DNA of 19,889 bases from Eubacterium sp. GTDB lineage: Bacteria; Bacillota; Clostridia; Oscillospirales; Acutalibacteraceae. Location of the stretch: the NCBI GenBank assembly GCA_024696725.1, contig JAILGO010000072.1:1-19889 (forward strand), given 5' to 3'. Every line of letters starts with the position of its first letter. Positions within the stretch are counted from its first letter, which is position 1. The position numbers were made by a program, and so were the translations under genes. Below the pieces are notes generated by a model. The model was not told the origin of the DNA. It searched no databases and saw nothing but the letters and a program-made list of their open reading frames with translations. Shown piece by piece: positions 14,557 to 19,889 of the stretch.

Positions 14557-17010
14557 TTAGATTGATTTAAGAAGCTTCGGAAGCTTTGCTATCGTTGCGC
14601 CGAGACGCCAGAATATCTTACTAAAGCCAACAAAGCTTGATTCGTCGTCGTTAAGCATTTTAAGGAGTCCGTCAGCCTGAGCCTCGGAGAAAGCGCCCAT
14701 AGACATAGCTACGAAGTTACGAACAGGAATCTGAGTAGCCATAGCCGCAAGCATCTTTCCGTCGCCGTTAGCATCAGATCCCATACCGCCCATAATCTTT
14801 TCAATGAGTCTGCAGAGTCTGCCGCCCCACTTGGTGTGTCTTGCGTCGTTAAGACAGCAATATTTATCAATCTTCTTGGTAACGTCAACTTCGGGATTTG
14901 GAAGTTCACCGTAAACGGCTGCAAAGTCGTTTCTCGTAATTCCGCCGACATTATTATAATAGTTCGGCGCTATAGCTCTGTAATCAGGAATATCGGCTTC
15001 AACAGTACCCTCAACCGTAATGGTCTTGCTGAGCTTGATATCCGCGCTTGAAGCGCCTACAAGAATATCAAATTCACCGCTTTCAACGAACCAGTCATTA
15101 GTGTTTACGTTAAAGAAAGCAAAGGCTCTCTTATCGAGGTCAAAGCTGATTTCAGCCTCTTCGCCTGCCTTAAGAAATACCTTCTTGAAAGCACGAAGCT
15201 CTTTAGCAGGACGGAAAATTGTGCTTTCCTTATCGGCAACGTAAAGCTGAGCAACTTCAGCGCCGTCAACAGCGCCCGTATTCTTAATCTTAAAGCTAAC
15301 CGTAAGTGTGTCGGTATCCTTAATGCTGTCGGAAGATACAGCCAAATCGCTGTATTCAAACGTTGTATAGGAAAGACCGTAACCGAACGGGAACTGAACT
15401 TCTTTACCTGCCGCCTCATAATATCTGTAGCCGATAAATACGCTTTCTCTGTGCTCTGAGGTAATCGGTCCGCCCGGATAGTTACCGAAGGTCGGGTTGT
15501 CCTCAAATGCCTTAGGATATGTTTCGCTCGTCTTACCCGACGGGTTAACCTCACCTGTAAGTATTCTTGCTACCGCGATACCCGTAGCCTGACCGCCGAG
15601 ACCGGAATTAAGTAAGCCCTTTACATTGTCAAGCCAGGGCATAAGCACAACTGAACCGCCTGCAAGTACAACAGCGGTGTTCGGATTAGCTTCGGCAATT
15701 CTGAAAGCAAGAGCGTTATGACTCTGAGGAAGATTAATATCTACTCTGTCATAACCTTCGCCCTCGAATTCTTCGGTAAGACCGATGAAAAGAAGAACAA
15801 CGTCTGCATCCTTTGCAACAGCCTCTGCCTGAGCAAAGAGCTCCTCGTTAACCTCGTCGACAGTTTTTTCATATCCGGGTGCGTAAGTAACGTCAACGCC
15901 GAGCTTCTTAAGATTATCGAGAGCGTTGTCGAGCTTTGTGGGATTAATAACCGACGAGCCGGCGCCCTGGAAACGCGGAGCCTCTGCAAGCGCGCCTATA
16001 ACAGCAACCTTAGCGCCCGCTTTAAGAGGAAGAATATTATCCTCATTCTTGAGGAGCTGCATTGAGCCCTCAGCAATTCTTGCCGCGATTTCATGATGTG
16101 CGTCAATATCAAAGTCGTGCTCTGATTCAAGAACGGGTTTTGACTTTACAATAAGGTCAACAACCGTATCAACACGCTCGTCAAGTACGGCTTCGTCAAG
16201 CTCTCCGCTCTTAACGGCGGCAACAATCTTTTTAGTGTTGAGAGGACCGGAAGTCGGCATTTCAAGGTCGGTTCCGTTCTTTAAGCCGGGAATACGGTCA
16301 ACGGATGCGCCCCAGTCGGTAACAATCAAGCCCTTGAATCCCCACTCATCTCTTAAGATTTCCTGCTGAGTGTGAGCGTTTTCGGAAGCATATACGCCGT
16401 TAATTCTGTTATATGCGTTCATAATAGTCCACGGCTGAGCTTCTTTAACTGCAATCTCAAAGGCGGGAAGATAAGTCTCTCTTAAAGTACGCTCGTCGAT
16501 AACTTCGTTAAGAACCATACGAAAAGCTTCCTGAGAGTTAGCACAGAAATGCTTAAGAGAGGTTCCGATTCCCTTCGACTGAACACCGTTAATAATAGCT
16601 ACTGAGCACTTACCGGCAAGAAGCGGGTCTTCGCTGAAATACTCAAAGTTTCTTCCGCAAACCGGCGAACGCTTGATATTAGTACCGGGTCCGAGAATTA
16701 CGGAAACCTTCTCGTGAAGGCACTCCTGGCCCATTGCCTCGCCTGCTTTAAAAAGAAGGTCGGGGTCCCATGAACAGGACGATGTAGCTGCAGGCGGGAA
16801 GCAGGTAGCGGGAACAGAATTTCCGAGACCGATACCGCTTGACGACTTTTTCTCCTTGCTCTGTTTACGCAGACCGTGAGGACCGTCGGTAATCATAATT
16901 TTCGGAAGTCCGAGCTCAGGCGCTTCCTCAAGATGCCAATAGTCATAGCCTGACACGAAAGCAGCTTTCTGCTCAAGACTCATTTTCTCAACAATTTCAG
17001 GGTGTTTCAT
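14557..17010 (-). CDS. GH3 beta-glucosidase with C-terminal extension
   Basis: An 817-residue glycoside hydrolase family 3 enzyme, expected to remove terminal beta-linked glucose (or a related sugar) from oligosaccharides. Order of parts: TIM-barrel domain (about 30-290) with KHFCANSQE (153-161) and nucleophile Asp232 in IVTDWGAS; alpha/beta sandwich domain (about 315-545) with FEGEGYDR (415-422), whose Glu416/Glu418 region holds the acid/base; and a fibronectin-III-like domain (about 550-665). A further 150 residues follow, unlike the usual end of the family, containing CC at 718-719, RLIEKIMGGMGS and a basic hydrophobic end. There is no signal peptide, so it is probably cytoplasmic and acts on imported sugars. 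The ATG follows AAAGGAG by seven bases, downstream of its own promoter. The precise sugar is not certain. Confidence 0.9.
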   Translation of the reverse strand: MKHPEIVEKMSLEQKAAFVSGYDYWHLEEAPELGLPKIMITDGPHGLRKQSKEKKSSSGIGLGNSVPATCFPPAATSSCSWDPDLLFKAGEAMGQECLHEKVSVILGPGTNIKRSPVCGRNFEYFSEDPLLAGKCSVAIINGVQSKGIGTSLKHFCANSQEAFRMVLNEVIDERTLRETYLPAFEIAVKEAQPWTIMNAYNRINGVYASENAHTQQEILRDEWGFKGLIVTDWGASVDRIPGLKNGTDLEMPTSGPLNTKKIVAAVKSGELDEAVLDERVDTVVDLIVKSKPVLESEHDFDIDAHHEIAARIAEGSMQLLKNEDNILPLKAGAKVAVIGALAEAPRFQGAGSSVINPTKLDNALDNLKKLGVDVTYAPGYEKTVDEVNEELFAQAEAVAKDADVVLLFIGLTEEFEGEGYDRVDINLPQSHNALAFRIAEANPNTAVVLAGGSVVLMPWLDNVKGLLNSGLGGQATGIAVARILTGEVNPSGKTSETYPKAFEDNPTFGNYPGGPITSEHRESVFIGYRYYEAAGKEVQFPFGYGLSYTTFEYSDLAVSSDSIKDTDTLTVSFKIKNTGAVDGAEVAQLYVADKESTIFRPAKELRAFKKVFLKAGEEAEISFDLDKRAFAFFNVNTNDWFVESGEFDILVGASSADIKLSKTITVEGTVEADIPDYRAIAPNYYNNVGGITRNDFAAVYGELPNPEVDVTKKIDKYCCLNDARHTKWGGRLCRLIEKIMGGMGSDANGDGKMLAAMATQIPVRNFVAMSMGAFSEAQADGLLKMLNDDESSFVGFSKIFWRLGATIAKLPKLLKSI

Positions 17011-17038
17011 AAATTTACTCCTTTCGATTATTAATCAC

Positions 17039-17060
17039 ATAATAATACAAATATTATTAT
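17039..17060. promoter_or_regulatory. AT-only inverted repeat over the bglX -10 box and start site
   Basis: ATAATAAT (17039-17046) and ATTATTAT (17053-17060) form a perfect 8-bp inverted repeat with six bases between. It covers most of the -10 box and the predicted transcription start of the beta-glucosidase gene. Since it is made only of A and T, chance is a fair alternative. Confidence 0.3.
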
Positions 17061-17084
17061 ACAATAATCAATTCATTTTGTCAC
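17056..17084 (-). promoter_or_regulatory. Promoter of the beta-glucosidase gene
   Basis: Minus strand: GTGACA (17084-17079), 17-base spacer, TATAAT (17061-17056), 5/6 and 6/6 to consensus. A perfect palindrome ATTTTATAAAAT (17099-17088) lies just upstream of the -35 and could act as an UP element or operator. Confidence 0.75.
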
Positions 17085-17102
17085 TATATTTTATAAAATT
17101 TA

Positions 17103-17609
17103 TTAATATGAAAGAAAATTAATGGTTATATCCGATTGCGGTAATGAGAGCGACTCGGCATACCCTGTTCTGTCTAATCTCAAAATGTACCGACCCGCAG
17201 AGCATTCTCCTTTAAAAACGAACTGCTCCCCTGCTATTTCCGGAGTAAGCGAAACGACGTCGTTAAACACATCATATATAACTCTCGAAGGATTCGTAAC
17301 GTCAATTTTTTCCACGGGAAAAGACTTTCTCATACTTCCCTGTGCGTATGTAATATTTTTACCGTCATTTTTGATTATTAAGCCCCTCGCAGCAGTTGTA
17401 AGAAGCTCAACTATAACCGTATCCGGCGTTACGGTAATTTTTGTTTTGTACTTAAAACCGGAAAAGCTATACTCAGCTTCCGCTGTAAATTCGCTTCTAA
17501 TCTCCGGCGTATAGACTCTTGAGGTACACGAGGTCAAAAGTAAAGACACAGATAATATTAATAGGAGGGCTGAAGCGCCCTCCCGTATTCTGTAAAAGCT
17601 TATTTGCAT
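17103..17609 (-). CDS. Small lipoprotein of unknown function
   Basis: A 168-residue protein with a lipoprotein signal: basic start, hydrophobic run, and lipobox LLTSC with Cys28 as the lipid-bearing residue, so it should sit on the outer face of the membrane. The mature part is rich in alternating polar and hydrophobic residues, suggesting beta strands (for example AEYSFSGFKYKTKITVTPDT and RGLIIKNDGKNITYAQG). In Bacillus a LolA-like lipoprotein gene, ydcC, lies next to acpS; the position here, 12 bases after nnr and close to acpS, suggests the same group, but I cannot show it by alignment. The ATG at 17609 follows GGGATG. The last gene of the lacZ-acpS-nnr unit; no terminator is seen after it. 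Confidence 0.75.
   Translation of the reverse strand: MQISFYRIREGASALLLILSVSLLLTSCTSRVYTPEIRSEFTAEAEYSFSGFKYKTKITVTPDTVIVELLTTAARGLIIKNDGKNITYAQGSMRKSFPVEKIDVTNPSRVIYDVFNDVVSLTPEIAGEQFVFKGECSAGRYILRLDRTGYAESLSLPQSDITINFLSY
17564..17583 (-). other. GC-rich hairpin within the lipoprotein signal-peptide codons
   Basis: GGAGGGC/GCCCTCC, a 7-bp stem with a 6-nt loop, begins 27 bases after the start codon. On the minus strand it is followed by TATTAATATT, not a clean T-run. It encodes part of the signal peptide and may slow transcription or early translation. Confidence 0.45.
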
Positions 17610-17621
17610 ATAATCATCCCG

Positions 17622-19124
17622 TTATTCAAATTTGGACATTAAAGCACCGAGCTGTTCTGTCATATCGGAAACAAGCATCCCTCGCTGACTGAACTTCTCT
17701 GCGGCTCTGTCTCCGCACAGTCCGTGAATATATACGGCAGCCCGTGCCGCGTCAAACGGATTTATGCCCTGAGCAACGAATGCGCCGAGCATACCGCTTA
17801 ACATATCGCCGCTTCCGCCCATAGCCATTCCGGGATTGCCGGTAACGTTAACAAACACCCTGTTCCCATCTGTAACAACGGTATTTGCACCTTTTAATAC
17901 AAGTATTACTCCGTACTCCTTCGCAAAAGCTTTTGCAATTTTTATTCTGTTTTCCTGTATCTCGGCAACCTGAACCGATAAGAGCCGTGCCATCTCGCCG
18001 GGATGCGGCGTTAGAACAATCGGCACCTTAATATCCCTAATAATAGATATGCGCTCTTTAAGGCAATTTATACCGTCGGCGTCAACAATTACGGGACATT
18101 CGGCATTTTTCATCACCGCTTCGGTGACCTCAACGGTATCATCGTTACAGCCTATACCGCATCCGATTACTATTGAATCAGCCCAGGGCAGGTCTTTTAT
18201 AATTCCGGCAACGGCTGAAGAAGATAAGCTTCCGCTTTCAGTCTCATAAACGGGATTGAATACAGGCTGAGTTAAATGTGAGGCAACAAGAGGATAAGCC
18301 GACTGTGGTATTGTAAGCTTTATAAGACCTACGCCGCATCGCAACGCGGCGCTCGCGGATAATACCGCGGCGCCGAACATTCTGTAGCTTCCGCAGATGT
18401 TCAGCTGATGTCCGTAGGTACCCTTGTTTGCGTTTTTATCACGCTTTATAAACAGAGACTTAATATCATTAAATTCTATTGTTTCGGCGTACCCGTCATC
18501 ATAACACTCTTCGGGAATACCGATATTAACCGTAACTGTCTTTCCGCAGTACGCGTTTGCAGGCGGCAGAACATGAGCGAACTTCAGAGCGGATATCGCT
18601 ATTGTAAAGTCGGCTTTAACACAGTTATTGCAAACGCTTCCGTCTGTTGCGTTACTTCCGCTCGGTGTGTCGACGGAAATTACGGTCGCCGTTGTTCCTT
18701 TTAAATCAGCGAATACTTTATCAAACGGAGCACGGGGTTCACCGTGAAATCCTATTCCGAACATTGTATCAACAATATAATCAACGTTGAGAACCGACGG
18801 AGAATAATCAACGACTTTGACTCCGCTGTTCTTCGCTTGTTCGAAATACATAAGCGGCTCGCTTATTTCAGGCGCTTTATCACAAAGCACGATTCTAACA
18901 TCAGCGCCGATGATATGTAAAAGACGGGCTATAACGAATCCGTCGCCGGCATTCTTTCCGTTACCGCAGAGAACACTTACGGTTTTATTAATAACGTTAT
19001 ATTCGCTTACTATCGCGTCGTAACAAGCTTTTCCTGCCCTTTGCATTAACTCCGCCTCATCAGAAAAGCGTTCAAAACAGTTTTTCTCAACGCGGCGTAT
19101 TTCTTCAGAAGTAAGTATTCTCAT
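17622..19124 (-). CDS. nnr: Bifunctional NAD(P)H-hydrate epimerase / ADP-dependent dehydratase
   Basis: Repairs NADH and NADPH damaged by hydration: the N-terminal half interconverts the R and S epimers, the C-terminal half dehydrates the S form using ADP. The 500-residue length is usual for the fused enzyme. Epimerase part (about 1-215): CGNGKNAGDGFVIAR (53-67), VDTMFGIGF (118-126) and SVDTPSGSNATDG, slightly different from the usual D-PSG motif. Dehydratase part (about 230-500): KGTYGHQLNICGS (234-246), LTPHPGEMARL (371-381), VLKGANTVV (409-417) and GNPGMAMGGSGDML (429-442). The ATG at 19124, preceded by GGTGAT, comes four bases after the acpS stop, so the two are probably translated together. 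Confidence 0.95.
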   Translation of the reverse strand: MRILTSEEIRRVEKNCFERFSDEAELMQRAGKACYDAIVSEYNVINKTVSVLCGNGKNAGDGFVIARLLHIIGADVRIVLCDKAPEISEPLMYFEQAKNSGVKVVDYSPSVLNVDYIVDTMFGIGFHGEPRAPFDKVFADLKGTTATVISVDTPSGSNATDGSVCNNCVKADFTIAISALKFAHVLPPANAYCGKTVTVNIGIPEECYDDGYAETIEFNDIKSLFIKRDKNANKGTYGHQLNICGSYRMFGAAVLSASAALRCGVGLIKLTIPQSAYPLVASHLTQPVFNPVYETESGSLSSSAVAGIIKDLPWADSIVIGCGIGCNDDTVEVTEAVMKNAECPVIVDADGINCLKERISIIRDIKVPIVLTPHPGEMARLLSVQVAEIQENRIKIAKAFAKEYGVILVLKGANTVVTDGNRVFVNVTGNPGMAMGGSGDMLSGMLGAFVAQGINPFDAARAAVYIHGLCGDRAAEKFSQRGMLVSDMTEQLGALMSKFE

Positions 19125-19128
19125 TATA

Positions 19129-19437
19129 TCACCACATTATAACTGTTGCGATAGCAGTATCGCCGTCATGTGAAATAGAAAGGTCGCAGTTTTCAACGCC
19201 CTTAATAAAAGGCTTACCGAGCTCGTCATGGTCGATTTCTATAGTATTTAGCCTACGCTCAATTCCGACGCCGAGCGCCTTAAGATACGCCTCCTTAGCG
19301 GCATATATTCCGGCAAAGCTCTGGGCGCTTTTACAGTATTCAAGCTCAGCGGGAGTATAGACCCGCTCTCTGAAATGTTCGTTTTCACACGCGCGCTCAA
19401 CCCGATGTATTCTTATAATATCAGTACCTATTCTCAT
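19129..19437 (-). CDS. acpS: Holo-[acyl-carrier-protein] synthase
   Basis: Transfers 4'-phosphopantetheine from CoA to acyl carrier protein, an essential step for fatty acid synthesis. At 102 residues it is shorter than the usual 115-125. The metal-binding Asp6 lies in IGTDIIRI and Glu49 in AAKEAYLKALGVG; the C-terminal LSISHDGDTAIATVI is also typical. The residue before AAKEA is usually Arg-Phe; here it reads GIY, a small departure. The ATG at 19437 is one base after the stop of the preceding beta-galactosidase gene and has GGAGG seven bases before it. Co-transcription with lacZ is likely, which is an odd partner for a housekeeping gene. Confidence 0.93.
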   Translation of the reverse strand: MRIGTDIIRIHRVERACENEHFRERVYTPAELEYCKSAQSFAGIYAAKEAYLKALGVGIERRLNTIEIDHDELGKPFIKGVENCDLSISHDGDTAIATVIMW

Positions 19438-19438
19438 A

Positions 19439-19889
19439 TTATATCCTCCGTATTTTTACGCAAATTCGTTCGCCCTTCACGCACTTCTTCCTGTATTCCT
19501 TAGTCGGCGGCGGTCCGCAGATTCCGGAAGCCGCGCCGAGCTGGTAGCTGTCAAGATGAAGATATGTAAAATTCTGAAGCTCAAGCTCCTCCTGATGCTT
19601 TGCTTCAGCGCACTGCTGACTTGTAAAACGGTCAGCGGAGAATATAAAGGGTTTCTTAACGCCCTCGATATAAATTCCATTTCCGTTACCGTTGGTAACC
19701 TCTGCCCATCTCACGCCGCAACGCATCGAGCTTTCCTGAGGCATAATGTGCTTTTCGCGCATTTCGTCAACCTTAGCGCTGTACTCTCCGAGCATAGCGT
19801 GCTCCTTGAAATCGGGAAGGTTTGTTCCGTCTCCAAGCCCGAAATAACGGACGTTCTCATATTCAGCAGGCATTTCTACAGTTAAGCCG
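19439..19889 (-). CDS. lacZ: GH2 beta-galactosidase, C-terminal part (5' end outside window)
   Basis: The last 149 codons of a LacZ-type enzyme; the frame is open to the window edge, reading GLTVEMPAEYENVRYFGLG. This is the beta-galactosidase small-chain domain (domain 5). Conserved points against E. coli LacZ from memory are RYFGLGDGTN (usually GLGPxEN), LGEYSAKVDEM, MPQESSMRCGVRW, FIFSADRFTSQQ and the run YLHLDSYQLGAASGICGP. E. coli LacZ has a tryptophan after the final glycine-rich turn that contacts sugar; here a Cys stands near that place. The catalytic glutamates are beyond the window, so activity cannot be judged. It is the first visible gene of the unit that includes acpS, nnr and a lipoprotein. 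Confidence 0.88.
   Translation of the reverse strand, partial: GLTVEMPAEYENVRYFGLGDGTNLPDFKEHAMLGEYSAKVDEMREKHIMPQESSMRCGVRWAEVTNGNGNGIYIEGVKKPFIFSADRFTSQQCAEAKHQEELELQNFTYLHLDSYQLGAASGICGPPPTKEYRKKCVKGERICVKIRRI

Noticed and set aside
15105..15554. A 149-codon same-strand frame within the beta-glucosidase gene
   Set aside because: Arginine- and leucine-rich out-of-frame shadow of an intact, well-conserved GH3 gene.
1..19889. CRISPR array, tRNA, rRNA, transposase or phage genes
   Set aside because: No regularly spaced repeats, cloverleaf sequences, insertion-sequence ends or phage structural genes were seen; the phage-like character of dut alone is not enough to claim a prophage.

Overview
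The window reads as part of the chromosome of a low-to-mid-GC Gram-positive anaerobe of the class Clostridia, most plausibly a gut or rumen member of the Ruminococcaceae/Oscillospiraceae. The grounds are strong AAGGAG-type ribosome sites, Bacillus-like -35/-10 promoters, hairpin plus T-run terminators, a class 1B PyrD with its PyrK partner, a MazF very like Bacillus EndoA, a lipobox lipoprotein, and many glycosidases. The taxon is an inference; no rRNA or other marker is present. No tRNA, rRNA, insertion sequence, phage module or CRISPR array was seen, and there is no gene-free stretch over 300 bases.

Region 1 (1-1041, minus strand): the start of a GPH-family sugar:cation symporter, and upstream of it an aqpZ water channel. 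The aquaporin has its own near-consensus promoter, a 17-bp palindrome at the predicted transcription start, and a terminator that runs straight into the ribosome site of the symporter.

Region 2 (1053-10730, minus strand): one compact operon holding every enzyme of de novo UMP synthesis, in the order pyrC-carA-carB-pyrK-pyrD-pyrF-pyrE-pyrB, with genes overlapping or separated by at most about 11 nt and one terminator at the end. There is no pyrR and no room for a PyrR attenuator: the leader is only about 17-20 nt. The predicted start region reads T6-C7-C8-G9 after the -10 box and can form a GAAA-capped hairpin over the ribosome site, recalling the CTP/GTP-sensitive start-site switch of enterobacterial pyrC. 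PyrB carries a C-terminal zinc-ribbon tail that looks like the zinc domain of PyrI without its allosteric domain.

Region 3 (10752-12515, plus strand): divergent from the pyr operon, a dUTPase gene overlaps by one base a secreted GH3 glycosidase of the NagZ type.

Region 4 (12522-19889, minus strand): from upstream to downstream, the 3' end of a GH2 beta-galactosidase, acpS, nnr, a small lipoprotein gene, a large GH3 beta-glucosidase with an extra C-terminal tail, a secreted LCAT-like lipase/acyltransferase, and a solitary mazF. In Bacillus and many clostridia acpS, nnr or a lipoprotein gene, alr and mazEF lie together. Here alr and mazE are not seen, and two other enzymes separate the two halves, so this looks like a rearranged version of that locus.
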